A stretch of DNA of 64,000 nucleotides, taken from the NCBI GenBank assembly GCA_938075305.1, contig CALJGV010000010.1, positions 62,001 through 126,000 on the forward strand, read 5' to 3'. Position 1 is the first letter of the stretch; each line of letters begins with the position of its first letter. Below, in pieces: positions 36,440 through 45,127 of this stretch. A model generated the notes under the pieces. That model was not told where the DNA came from and did not search any database. It saw only the letters and a list, made by a program, of their open reading frames with translations. The stretch comes from an uncultured bacterium (GTDB lineage Bacteria; Planctomycetota; UBA1135; GCA-002686595). The position numbers and the translations under genes are program-made.

Positions 36440-36979
36440 ATGACCAGCTTCACCCTCCCCAAGGCCCTCCTGGAGCGGCCGATCCACGTCTCCCGGGCCC
36501 TCGCTGGCACGCCTGATCTCCGAGCTGCCCTTGGCGACAAGCCGACGATCGTGGTCTTCGTGCGGCACCTGGGGTGAACGTTCTGCCGGCGTGACGTCGA
36601 GAACCTGCGCGCCCGCGCCGCCGACCCGGCCTTCCCGCCGGCGCTGGTGGTGCACATGGGCACCCCCGAGGAGGGGGAGCGATTCTTCGACGAGCGCTGG
36701 CCGGAGGCGCGTGCCGTCTCCGACCCGGAGAAGATCCTCTTCGACGCCTTCGGGCTGGAGCGCGGATCGCTCGGTCAGCTGATCGGGCCGAAGACCTGGC
36801 TCGCGGGCTTCAAGGCCCGCCGTCACGGCGTCGGGCTCCCCAAGGGGGACCCGCGGGTTCTGGCTGGGTCCTTCCTCGTGCGCGGGGCGGAGGTCCTCGA
36901 GGCGGACCTCGCGACCACGTCGGCCTCGACCCCGGACCTGGACCGGCTGGCGAGCGCGGCCCTCGCCCTAAGGGAATGA
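36440..36979 (+). CDS. Peroxiredoxin-like (thioredoxin-fold) selenoprotein, U-x-x-C active site
   Basis: 179 aa if TGA 36575-36577 is read as selenocysteine (residue 46). Across the TGA the protein reads VVFVRHLG-U-TFCRRDVENLR, aligning with the RHfGCpFCre motif of peroxiredoxin-like/AhpC-TSA-type proteins, so U46 replaces the first Cys and C49 the second. Both sides are coding: 45 codons before and 133 after, ending ALALRE-TGA. After the site there is a thioredoxin-like fold (ALVVHMGTPEEGERFFDERW, FDAFGLERG, AGSFLVRGAEVLE). A stem-loop 2 bases past the TGA supports selenocysteine insertion. Known family role: thiol/selenol-based reduction of peroxides or disulfides; substrate unknown. The alternative is a nonsense-disrupted gene. 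Confidence 0.85.
36580..36604 (+). promoter_or_regulatory. SECIS-like hairpin for selenocysteine at TGA 36575
   Basis: GTTCT (36580-36584) pairs with AGAAC (36600-36604); after a two-base bulge CGGC (36587-36590) pairs with GTCG (36596-36599, one G-U), giving the loop GTGAC (36591-36595). The loop starts 13 bases after the TGA with a G first, close to the bacterial SECIS arrangement. Confidence 0.65.
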
Positions 36980-37007
36980 CGGGAGGCGGGCGCGAGCTCG
37001 CCTCCCG
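36980..37007. terminator. Bidirectional terminator hairpin between convergent genes
   Basis: CGGGAGGCG (36980-36988) and CGCCTCCCG (36999-37007) pair, with inner pairs extending to a GCGA tetraloop (36992-36995). It sits exactly between the stop of the selenoprotein gene and the stop of the minus-strand lipoprotein gene. There is no T run on either side. Confidence 0.6.
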
Positions 37008-37019
37008 TGGGGCCACTCC

Positions 37020-38987
37020 TCAGGGGAGGCGGTAGTAGCGGACCACGTTGTCGTTCAGGTCGCCGTCGCCGTTGAGATCCACCCCTGCCATGAACTCGTC
37101 GGTCAGCAGCGCTCCGAATTCGGCGTCACCCACCTGGAAGTAGCTCGCCGGGGTGGGGGCGTTGTCCGCGGTGGCCATGTAGGTGCTCGCGAAGGCACCC
37201 ACGAGGCTGAAGCGCTGGAGGATGAAGTCCGTGCTGTCGCCGTCGCCGTTGAGGTCCGAATTGCCCTGGGCGGCCTCCGAGATCCGGTGCACGCCCACGT
37301 TCTGCTTGGCCCGGAGACCCGGACGGGTGGCCGCGTTGGCGAATGCGACCCCGGGGAAGGTGAGGCGGTTGCCGGAGGCGACCAAGGGAATGGTCGAGAT
37401 CGAGTCCACGAAGTCTCCGTCGTTGTTGCCCGTGTAGCCCGCACCGAGCCCGTCGAGGAGGCTCTCCTCGGTGATCGCCGCGAAGAACCGCGCGGGGTCC
37501 TCGCTGTCCGGCTGGACCCAGGTGACACCGACGGGGGTCAACGTGCTGGACCCGTGGTCGAAGTTCCAGGACTGCCCGCTGGCGGAGGGGACGTGGGCGG
37601 CCACGAGGTCCTGGTCGAGGCCAGGGTTGCCGTCGTGCTCCCTGCCGTCGGCGACCTCGTCGACGACGATGGCCCAGGTGTCCTCGAGGGCGATGACGCC
37701 GCCCGTGCCGCCCGCGATGTTGCCTCGCACGGCGTGCAGGCGGGCGGCGTTGGTGACCGGGAGGACCGGGGCGAGCGGGTCCGAAGCCGCGACCCAGCGG
37801 AAGATCCCGTCGGTCGAGTCGCCGTCCCCGTTGAGGTCGCAGCCCGGGCCGCTGCCCTCGTCCGCCTCTGGGGAGACCGTGCCGACGAACTGGTCGATCA
37901 TCGCGTAGGCCTGGTTCGTGCCCACGAGTCCCGTGTTGACGGCGGGGGTCCCGGCGAGGAGGTCCCCGAGCTGGAACCAGTGCAGGACGGCGTCCGTCTC
38001 GTCGACGTCTGCGACGGCCGCGCAGTTGGCGGGCTGCCACGCCCCAGTGAACAGGGCAGGGTCATTGAGGTTGGCGTTCTGGGACCCCTCGTCGACGAGG
38101 AAGGCGGCGAGCCACTCGCCCCCCCCCGTGACCGGAACCGCGTCCGGCGTCGAGGCGGTGTCCAGGGCGAGGGCCACGTTGACGATCTGCGGCGTCAGGG
38201 CGCCTGCGTCGACCGCGGCGAGGATGTTGTTGTCCTGGGGATCCCCGTCTCCGTTCAGCTCGCCGTCCACGGTCTCGTCGGCCAGTAGAAAGACGAAGCC
38301 CGCGTGCTCGCTGTGGATCGAGTAGGTGACCCCGTCGGCGTTCGGGTCACTCTCGGTGAGGATCATCGCGCGCGCCGAGGGTGCGGCGCCCGCCGCCGTG
38401 ACCGCGGCGAGATAGAGGTTCGACTCCATGTCCGCCGTGGGCGTGGTGGCCGAGGGGTAGAGCAGGCGGTCCGCGGCGCTCACGAGCCCACCGCCCAAGT
38501 TGGCGGGGACCTCGTCGTAGTAGACCGGGTTGGCGGCGCCGACGGCGTGGTAGAGCAGGACCCGGTCCGTCTTGTCCAGGTCGCCGTTCCAGTCCACATC
38601 GTCCTGGGCCTCGTCCACGAGGATGAAGAGCGTCTCGTTGACGAAGATCAGCTCGAGCGCAGCCACGTTCAGCACCTCGGAGACACGGGTCTTGGTGTTC
38701 TGCCGCACGGCGATCGAGTCGAGGAAGTCACCGTCCCCGTTGAAGTCGGTCCCGGGGGCTGCACCCTGGCCAGCCTCGGAGAGGCGATACGCCAGCCAGT
38801 CGTCGTCGGCGAGGAGCCGCTCCGTCGTGGTTGCCGCGGCGTGCTCCGTGCTCCTCACGATGAAGGCCTCCGAGGGCTCCTCGTCGCTGGAGCAGCCGGC
38901 GGCTGCGGCGCAGGCGAGCGCCAGGCTCAGCAGGGTGGGGCGGAACGGGAACGAAGGGGAAGGGATGGCGCGGGTCACGGTGCTCAT
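37020..38987 (-). CDS. Lipoprotein with Asp-rich DxNGDGD repeats
   Basis: 655 aa. Signal peptide with lipobox (LALACAAAAGC-SSDEEP), so likely lipid-anchored. At least six acidic loops of the form DFNGDGDFLD, DWNGDLDKTD, ELNGDGDPQD, DLNGDGDSTD and DLNGDGDLND occur along the chain, spaced by beta-rich blocks (VVDEVADG, FLVDEGSQN). They look like Ca2+-binding loops of dockerin or EF-hand style, each leading into a similar block, so the protein is an internally repetitive array. No enzyme motif. Probably an outer-surface structural or binding protein. Minus strand, 76 bases downstream of the ABC-F gene. Confidence 0.8.
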   Translation of the reverse strand: MSTVTRAIPSPSFPFRPTLLSLALACAAAAGCSSDEEPSEAFIVRSTEHAAATTTERLLADDDWLAYRLSEAGQGAAPGTDFNGDGDFLDSIAVRQNTKTRVSEVLNVAALELIFVNETLFILVDEAQDDVDWNGDLDKTDRVLLYHAVGAANPVYYDEVPANLGGGLVSAADRLLYPSATTPTADMESNLYLAAVTAAGAAPSARAMILTESDPNADGVTYSIHSEHAGFVFLLADETVDGELNGDGDPQDNNILAAVDAGALTPQIVNVALALDTASTPDAVPVTGGGEWLAAFLVDEGSQNANLNDPALFTGAWQPANCAAVADVDETDAVLHWFQLGDLLAGTPAVNTGLVGTNQAYAMIDQFVGTVSPEADEGSGPGCDLNGDGDSTDGIFRWVAASDPLAPVLPVTNAARLHAVRGNIAGGTGGVIALEDTWAIVVDEVADGREHDGNPGLDQDLVAAHVPSASGQSWNFDHGSSTLTPVGVTWVQPDSEDPARFFAAITEESLLDGLGAGYTGNNDGDFVDSISTIPLVASGNRLTFPGVAFANAATRPGLRAKQNVGVHRISEAAQGNSDLNGDGDSTDFILQRFSLVGAFASTYMATADNAPTPASYFQVGDAEFGALLTDEFMAGVDLNGDGDLNDNVVRYYRLP

Positions 38988-39063
38988 GGGGTGGCGGTGT
39001 GTCGACGAGGAGGTGAGCGATGGCGGAGGCCGTCGCCCTGTGACGCATTGTGCATGAAGAGGA

Positions 39064-41001
39064 CTACCCCCGCAGGTCTTCCAGTTCCTCCCAACGGGCG
39101 AAGACTTCGTCCAGACGGCTCTGGGCGGCGTCCCGCTCGGCGGTGAGGGCCTTGGGTCGCTTCGGGTCGGCGCCAGGGGCGTAGAGGTCAGGGCTACCTA
39201 GGGATCGGTCCAGCTCGGCGATCTGCTGTTCTAGCTTGCCCACCTCGGCCTCGACCTCCACGAGCTCCTTCTCCTGCCATGGGGTGAGCCGCTTGCGGGC
39301 CCGGGCGTCCGGGCTCGGCTCCCCGGTGGCGTCCGGGGCCGGCTCCTGGCTCGCTCCCTTGCGAGCGCGCTGCTCCGCGAGCCGGTCGGCCTCGCGCTCC
39401 GCCGTGATCTGGGGCAGGAGCTCCGCGAGGCCGCCGTGGTGGAGCCGGACGCCGCCCTTGCCGTCGAGGTACAAGAGGTGGGTCGCCACGCGGTCCAGGA
39501 ACCAGCGGTCGTGGCTCACGACGACTGCTGCGCCGGGGAAGAGGGCGAGGGACTCCTCCAGTGCGCGGAGGGTGGTCAGGTCGAGGTCGTTGGTGGGCTC
39601 ATCGAGCACGAGGACATTGCCGCCCTGGAGGAGGAGCTTGGCCAGCAGGACTCGCGCGCGCTCTCCACCGGAGAGGGTCTTGACCAGCGAATCCCTGCGG
39701 CGCGCGTCGAACCCGAACTTGTCCAGGAAGCTCTCCACGCGCACGGTGCGGTCGCCCACGGCGACCACGCCCTGCCGGCCCGCGACGTTCTCGGCCACGG
39801 TGGCCTGGGGATCCAGCTCCGTGCGCTCCTGGTCGACGCCCATGAATGAGACCGTCTCCCCGACCTCGCGGCTGCCGGTGTCCGGTGGCTCCTGGCCCAG
39901 GAGTAGCCTCAGGAAGGTCGACTTCCCCGCGCCGTTGGGCCCGATCACGCCCAGGCGCATGCCGGGGCCGAGCTCCAGGTCGAACGGGGAGAGGATGGTG
40001 CGCTCGCCGTAGCTCTTGGTGACGCCCTCGAGGTGGACCACCCGTGCACCCAGGCGCGGCCCGGGGGGGAGGCTGAATTCGAGGTCCTCGGGGCGCAGCT
40101 CGGGGGCCGCCTCCACGAGGTCGTCGTAGCGCTGGATGCGGGCCTTGGACTTCGTGGTCCGTGCGGGGGGGCCGCGGCGGATCCAGGCGGTCTCTCGCCT
40201 GAGGACCGCGAGTCGGCCAGCCTCCGCGCGCTGCTCCGCGATGAGGCGCGCTGCGCGCTGCTCGAGGTAGTCGCTGTAGCCGCCCTGATAGGACCAGAGC
40301 TTGGACGCGTCGAGCTCGACGATTCGATCGCAGACACGCTCCAGCAGGTAGCGGTCGTGGGTGACGAGGACCAGCGGGATGCGGGTCTCCAGGAACCAGT
40401 CCTCGAGCCAGTCGGTGACGAAGGCGTCGAGGTGGTTGGTGGGCTCGTCCAGGAGGAGCACGTCGGGCCGTGACACCAGCAGGCGTGCGAGCGCGACCCG
40501 GCGCTTCTCACCGCCCGAGAACGGTCCGCACTTGGCGTCGGGGTCCGGGATGTCGAGGGAGGTCAGGGCCTCCTCGATGCGGTGCTCCACGTCGTGGCCG
40601 CCCGAGTCCTCGAGGCGTTGCTCCAGTCGCTCCAGGCGAGCCAAGAGCTTCTCCATGGCCTCGCCCTCAACCTCGCCCAGCTGCTCATGGACCGCGGCGA
40701 GCTCGGTCAGGATCTTCTCCCGGCCGGCCAGGCCCTTGCGAACGGCCTCACGGGCCGAGAGCTGTCCATCCAGCTCCGGCTCCTGCTCCAGAAAGCCTAC
40801 GCGGCGTCCGGAACGCAGGGTCACCACGCCCTCGTCCGGCGGGTCGACCCCGGCGAGGATCCGCAGCAGCGACGACTTGCCCGAGCCGTTGCGGCCCACG
40901 AGGCCCACGCGCTCACCCTCGCCCAGCTCGAAGCTGACTCCCTCGAATAGGGTCCGGTCGTTGAACCCCTTGGTCCCGTTCTCGAGGGCGATGAGCGTCA
41001 T
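39064..41001 (-). CDS. uup: ABC-F family ATPase, Uup-like
   Basis: 645 aa; the start at 41001 is chosen because the ABC domain begins immediately (ALENGTKGFNDRTLFEGVSF) and the upstream frame lacks family character. Two ABC domains: Walker A GRNGSGKSS, signature FSGGEKRRVALARLLV, Walker B LLLDEPTNHLD in the first; GPNGAGKST, LSGGERARVLLAKLLL, VLVLDEPTNDLD in the second. The P-site-type linker lies between, and a C-terminal Lys/Glu-rich coiled coil (WQEKELVEVEAEVGKLEQQ) is typical of Uup. ABC-F proteins act at the ribosome or on branched DNA; there are no membrane segments. Confidence 0.9.
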   Translation of the reverse strand: MTLIALENGTKGFNDRTLFEGVSFELGEGERVGLVGRNGSGKSSLLRILAGVDPPDEGVVTLRSGRRVGFLEQEPELDGQLSAREAVRKGLAGREKILTELAAVHEQLGEVEGEAMEKLLARLERLEQRLEDSGGHDVEHRIEEALTSLDIPDPDAKCGPFSGGEKRRVALARLLVSRPDVLLLDEPTNHLDAFVTDWLEDWFLETRIPLVLVTHDRYLLERVCDRIVELDASKLWSYQGGYSDYLEQRAARLIAEQRAEAGRLAVLRRETAWIRRGPPARTTKSKARIQRYDDLVEAAPELRPEDLEFSLPPGPRLGARVVHLEGVTKSYGERTILSPFDLELGPGMRLGVIGPNGAGKSTFLRLLLGQEPPDTGSREVGETVSFMGVDQERTELDPQATVAENVAGRQGVVAVGDRTVRVESFLDKFGFDARRRDSLVKTLSGGERARVLLAKLLLQGGNVLVLDEPTNDLDLTTLRALEESLALFPGAAVVVSHDRWFLDRVATHLLYLDGKGGVRLHHGGLAELLPQITAEREADRLAEQRARKGASQEPAPDATGEPSPDARARKRLTPWQEKELVEVEAEVGKLEQQIAELDRSLGSPDLYAPGADPKRPKALTAERDAAQSRLDEVFARWEELEDLRG

Positions 41002-41161
41002 GGGGGCACGGTCCTCGCTGCGCGCTCGCAGGTCAAGGCCGAGAGGGGAGGCTCTCGTGAGGTTCTCGCCCACCACGGCGGAGATCCTGAAGGGAGACGC
41101 CGCTCCCCCGCACTTGCCGTGCCTATGCTCCAGAGGGCCACGACCGCCGTCCGCCCAGCCC

Positions 41162-41911
41162 ATGTCGAGCCTCCTCCGTCCAGCGATCCACATGACGTGG
41201 CGCGACCTCAGCTTCATGCACTGGCGCGTTGACCCCGCCGCGCTGCGGCCGTGGATCCCCGAGCCCCTTGAGGTCGACCTGTTCGAGGGCGAGGCCTGGG
41301 CGGGGGTGGTGCCGTTCGAGATGAGGGGGACGCGGCTCTGGCCGCTCCCCGCCGTCCCCGGCCTGCGGCACTTCCCCGAGCTCAACCTGCGCACCTACGT
41401 CCGCCATGGCGACCGGCGGGGCGTGTGGTTCTTCAGCCTCGACGCCTGCTCCAAGATCGCGGTGCGGGTGGCGCGCCAGACCTTCGCGCTGCCGTACCTC
41501 GATGCGCGCATGTCGATCGAGCGTGAGCCGGACGCCGGGGAGGACGGGTGGATCCGGTATTCGAGCCAGCGCCGGGGCGCTTTCGGCGCCCCGCGCGGCG
41601 TCTTCCGCGGGCGATATCGCCCGTGCGGTCCCGCGGCGCCGGCCGCCGAGGGGACCCTCGAGCACTTCCTGACGGAGCGCTACTCCCTCTTCGCGCAGCG
41701 GGGCTTCGGCGTCCCCCGGAGCCTCCGCGGTGGGCTGGTGCGGGGCGACATCGAGCACGACCCCTGGCCCCTGCAGCCGGCGGAGGTCGAGCTGGAGGAG
41801 CTCGACATGTTCCGGATCATCGGCCTCCCCGTCCCCGAGGAGGCCCCGCTGGTGCACTTCGCCCGGGAGCTGCGGGTCCGGGCCTTCCCGCCCCGCAGGG
41901 TCGATCCCTGA
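41162..41911 (+). CDS. DUF2071 (YqjF-like) protein
   Basis: 249 aa from ATG 41162. Matches DUF2071: MTWRDLSFMHWRVDPAALRP (LxFxHWxVdP), PEPLEVDLFEGEAWAGVVPF, LRTYVRHGDRRGVWFFSLDA, and the late stretch GLPVPEEAPLVHFARELRVR. Members are about 230-260 aa and of unknown function. The upstream region (41002-41161) separates it from the divergent ABC-F gene and should hold promoters for both. It ends 10 bases before the convergent gene's stop, with a hairpin at 41914-41930. Confidence 0.9.
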   Translation: MSSLLRPAIHMTWRDLSFMHWRVDPAALRPWIPEPLEVDLFEGEAWAGVVPFEMRGTRLWPLPAVPGLRHFPELNLRTYVRHGDRRGVWFFSLDACSKIAVRVARQTFALPYLDARMSIEREPDAGEDGWIRYSSQRRGAFGAPRGVFRGRYRPCGPAAPAAEGTLEHFLTERYSLFAQRGFGVPRSLRGGLVRGDIEHDPWPLQPAEVELEELDMFRIIGLPVPEEAPLVHFARELRVRAFPPRRVDP

Positions 41912-41913
41912 CG

Positions 41914-41930
41914 CTCCCGCTCAGCGGGAG
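41914..41930. terminator. Hairpin between convergent genes
   Basis: CTCCCGC (41914-41920) and GCGGGAG (41924-41930) enclose a three-base loop TCA that contains the stop codon of the minus-strand gene. Probably a short shared terminator; there is no T run. Confidence 0.45.
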
Positions 41931-43708
41931 GTCTTCACCTCGGGCGGGTCGCCCTCGAGCTCGAGGGTCGTGGTCTCGCCCGCCCGCACCTGGACCTCCG
42001 CGACGTCGGCGCCGTCGATCCGGAGTCGGTAGTCGCCCGCCGGGGTCGGGCCGAAGTGGAACTCGCCGCGGGCGCCCGCGAGGCTGAGGGGCACCGCGCG
42101 CGTCCCCGCGAGGCCACGGGCCTTCATCTCCTCGTCCCCTGGAACGAGCATCAGGACGCGCCCCGCGGCGCCTCGGATGGCCCAGCGACCGCGGACCGTG
42201 CCCACCGATCCGTCGAGGGTCAGGGTGGGGGGCTCCTCGCCTTCGCCGAGCGGACGAACGGTGATCCGGTCGGCGAGGTTCCCCAGGGCGAGGACCTCGA
42301 CCCCGGGGCCCGTGGCGCCGCGGACCTCCAGGCGCCCCTGGTCGTCGGTGAGGGCCCGGAAGGTGGGAAGGGGAGGGCTCACCACGAGCACCTCCCGGTG
42401 CGCCGCAGGCTCGCCTCCGGGTGAAGCTACCTGGAGGAATGATGGCTCCTGGGGCGTGCCCGGTGCGCGGATCGCGCCGGCGTAGATCCGGTCGAGCCGC
42501 GCCACGCCGGGCTGGCTCCGGAGCGGAGCCGCGCCGGGGCGGATGGAGAACGGCTGGGACGTGAGGAACAGGTTCCCCTGCTGGGCGAGGCGGATCCACC
42601 CCTGCTCCACCTCGGGAAAGCGGAGCTTGCCGCCGAGGTCCACGGGGAAGACCACCAGAACGGGGGCGCGCTCCACGCCGGGGCGGGTGCCGGCGGGCGG
42701 GGCCTGGTCCGGGCCGAGGGAGGAGAGGGACGCGGGGGCGTCCACCGCGCGCATCAGGTGCTTGGGGAGGCGCGGGCGGGCACCCGGCCGGCCGTCGAGG
42801 TCCCCGTCCACGCTGACCGGGATCACCGAGGGGACCCTCAGCGGCGAGGACTCGAAGTCGAGATCCGCCACCACCAGCTCACCGTCCGGCGCGAGCGCCT
42901 GCAGGCGCTGGAACTGGATGGTGTCGAACGGGGCGAGGAACAGGGTCTCCGGCCCGTCCTCCAGCCGGACCCGCGCCGTGGAGGTCTCGCCGGCGGTCAC
43001 GCTCACGAGTAGCGGGGCGCCGTTGCGCAGCGTCGCGGCGCCGAGGGACCCCTCGCGGGTGACGTACAGCGTGCCGCGCCCGGCCCGGGCGCGCAGGCGC
43101 CCGCGGGGTCCGGTGAAGGTGACCGAGGCCTGGGCCTTGCGGTGGCTCGCGGGCTCCGGCCGGGCGTCCGTCCACGTGGCGTGGAACCGATCGTCCGGTC
43201 GGGCGCCGACGACCTCGATATCCAGGGTCCCCGTCCGCTCGAGGACGCACACCGCGGACTGGCGCAGGTCGAGGGTCGCGAGGCGCTCGGCGCCGCCCTC
43301 GTCGTCCTCGATGTCCCGCTCCGCGTGCACGTAGGCCACTGCCCATTCGGGGTCGCCGGAGCGAACATCGAGGGCCTCGGGCGCCTGGCCCGAGGGCCAC
43401 CGAATCCAGCCTGTGTCGTCGCTGCGGGCGCCGCCTGCGAGCCTCGCGGAGAGGCTGGTGCCCGGGAGTCGGTCGAGGAAGGCGAGCTCGACACCAGGGA
43501 CCGGAGCGCCGGAGGTGTCGACCACCAGCAGCGCCTCGGGGGCCTCGTCGCCGCTGCCGGAGTCCTGCGCCTCGACGCGCCCACAGAGGAGCATCGCGCC
43601 CATCGCCGCCAGGCCGAGCGCGGCAAGGGGACCACCCTGGACCGCCGAGGGGGCGTGGGGGCGGCGCGTGGACGGGGCGGCGGCGGGCAGCGTGCGGCGG
43701 GGGGTCAT
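41921..43708 (-). CDS. Secreted hypothetical protein with regulatory-like beta domains
   Basis: 595 aa. A long N-terminus with a hydrophobic segment (LAALGLAAMGAMLLCGRV) ending EAQ suggests export. The chain has repeated beta-sandwich-like blocks with G-x-V-x-G patterns (LLVVDTSGAPVPGVELAFLD near residue 65, ending GDYRLRIDGADVAEVQVRAG) that resemble carboxypeptidase-regulatory-like folds. No enzyme motif. Convergent with DUF2071 and divergent from the MFS gene. Confidence 0.7.
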   Translation of the reverse strand: MTPRRTLPAAAPSTRRPHAPSAVQGGPLAALGLAAMGAMLLCGRVEAQDSGSGDEAPEALLVVDTSGAPVPGVELAFLDRLPGTSLSARLAGGARSDDTGWIRWPSGQAPEALDVRSGDPEWAVAYVHAERDIEDDEGGAERLATLDLRQSAVCVLERTGTLDIEVVGARPDDRFHATWTDARPEPASHRKAQASVTFTGPRGRLRARAGRGTLYVTREGSLGAATLRNGAPLLVSVTAGETSTARVRLEDGPETLFLAPFDTIQFQRLQALAPDGELVVADLDFESSPLRVPSVIPVSVDGDLDGRPGARPRLPKHLMRAVDAPASLSSLGPDQAPPAGTRPGVERAPVLVVFPVDLGGKLRFPEVEQGWIRLAQQGNLFLTSQPFSIRPGAAPLRSQPGVARLDRIYAGAIRAPGTPQEPSFLQVASPGGEPAAHREVLVVSPPLPTFRALTDDQGRLEVRGATGPGVEVLALGNLADRITVRPLGEGEEPPTLTLDGSVGTVRGRWAIRGAAGRVLMLVPGDEEMKARGLAGTRAVPLSLAGARGEFHFGPTPAGDYRLRIDGADVAEVQVRAGETTTLELEGDPPEVKTSR

Positions 43709-43822
43709 GATCGCCTGAGATTATCCGAGTGACGGGTCGGTGTTTCGGGTCTCTCCGTGGCTTCTGATCGGTTCTGCAGGCACCCTCATCGCCCGCGGAG
43801 AGCTTCGGCACTCTCGCTCCCC

Positions 43823-45127
43823 ATGGAGAGTCACTGGAAGCGAACGTACTGGGTGGTGTGGACCGCCAACCTGATCACCTCGATCGGGATGATGAGCTTC
43901 CTGCCCTTCTTCCCGAGCCTGCTCGAGGAGATGGGCGTCGAGGGCGAGGCCTCCATCAGCCGGTGGGCGGGGGTCTGCTTCGCCGCCGCTCCGCTCTCCG
44001 CCACGGTCTCCGCACCCCTGTGGGGAGCCATCGGTGACCGGTTCGGCCGCAAGGTGATGGTGTGCCGCGCCATGCTTGCCATCGCCGTGTTCGTGGGGGG
44101 GATGGGCCTCGTCCAGACCCCCGGTCAGCTGCTCGCCATGCGCTTCGGTCAGGGCCTGTTCTCCGGGTTCATCCCGCCGAGCATCACCCTCGTGAGCGTG
44201 GTCGCGCCGGAGGACCGGCAGGGACGGGTCGCCGGTAACCTGTCCACGGCTCTCGCGGTCGGGGGCCTGCTCGGCCCGCTCCTCGGCGGGTTCCTCGTGG
44301 CGCTGCTGGGTTCCTATCAGTCGGTGTTCTTCGTCGTGGGCTCCATGGCGTTCGTGGGCGCCGTGATCGTCTGGTTGGGCGCAGTTGAAGACACCTCCAA
44401 GCGCGAGGTCCGCGGCAGCAAGAGCGGTGAGGGCCGGACGGGCGCCGCCGCGGTCCTGCGGACGACGGCCAGTGACATCGGGGACGTGCTCCGGCTCCGG
44501 GCCCTGCGCTCGGCCGTGCTGGTCGTCTTCGCCCTCCAGTTCGGCCTGGGCGCGGTGAACCCGACCCTCGAGATCTACGTCGAGGAGCTCTTCGCCGGAC
44601 GCGTCCTGGAAGGGACCTTCTGGGAGACGCTCACCTCGGCGGCGGGCACGGAGGGCCTCGGACTGCACGAGCGCGCCGTGGCGCTCGCCACCAGCCTCTC
44701 CTTCGCGGTGATGGCGATCGCCAACCTGCTCAGCCTCTCCATGTGGGGGAGGTACGGCGACTCCATCGGTCACCGCCGCGCGCTGATTCACTGCGCGGTG
44801 CTCTCGGTGCTGGCGATCCTCATCCAGGCCGCGGCGCCCGTCTTCGCCCTCCTGCTCGTCGGCCGCTTCGTCATGGGGATCGGCATGGCTGGGGTCGGCC
44901 CCCTCGCCTTCGGGCTGGCGGCCGGTGAGGCGACCGTCGGCCGCCGAGGCGGCGCCTTCGGCGTGGTCTTCTCCGCGCGGACCCTCGCTGCGGCCACGGG
45001 GGGAATGATCGGAGGGGCCCTCTATCCGCTTCTAGGCGCCCGCGGCGTGATGATGATGTGCGCGGTGTTCCTGGTCGCTACTCTGGGGACGTTCCGGTTC
45101 GCCAGGCGCGCATCGGATGCGTCCTGA
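43823..45127 (+). CDS. MFS transporter
   Basis: 434 aa from ATG 43823 (a GTG at 43757 would add 22 poorly conserved residues). Twelve hydrophobic segments can be placed; the MFS motif A is present as GAIGDRFGRKVMV after segment 2 and as GRYGDSIGHRRALI after segment 7. Drug- or sugar-exporter subclass cannot be decided from sequence. Its TGA overlaps the ATG of the methyltransferase by one base. Confidence 0.92.
   Translation: MESHWKRTYWVVWTANLITSIGMMSFLPFFPSLLEEMGVEGEASISRWAGVCFAAAPLSATVSAPLWGAIGDRFGRKVMVCRAMLAIAVFVGGMGLVQTPGQLLAMRFGQGLFSGFIPPSITLVSVVAPEDRQGRVAGNLSTALAVGGLLGPLLGGFLVALLGSYQSVFFVVGSMAFVGAVIVWLGAVEDTSKREVRGSKSGEGRTGAAAVLRTTASDIGDVLRLRALRSAVLVVFALQFGLGAVNPTLEIYVEELFAGRVLEGTFWETLTSAAGTEGLGLHERAVALATSLSFAVMAIANLLSLSMWGRYGDSIGHRRALIHCAVLSVLAILIQAAAPVFALLLVGRFVMGIGMAGVGPLAFGLAAGEATVGRRGGAFGVVFSARTLAAATGGMIGGALYPLLGARGVMMMCAVFLVATLGTFRFARRASDAS

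Noticed and set aside
36440-36979. Interpretation as a pseudogene broken by a stop codon
   Set aside because: The TGA falls exactly on the active-site Cys position, both sides stay in frame and a SECIS-like hairpin follows, which fits selenocysteine better.
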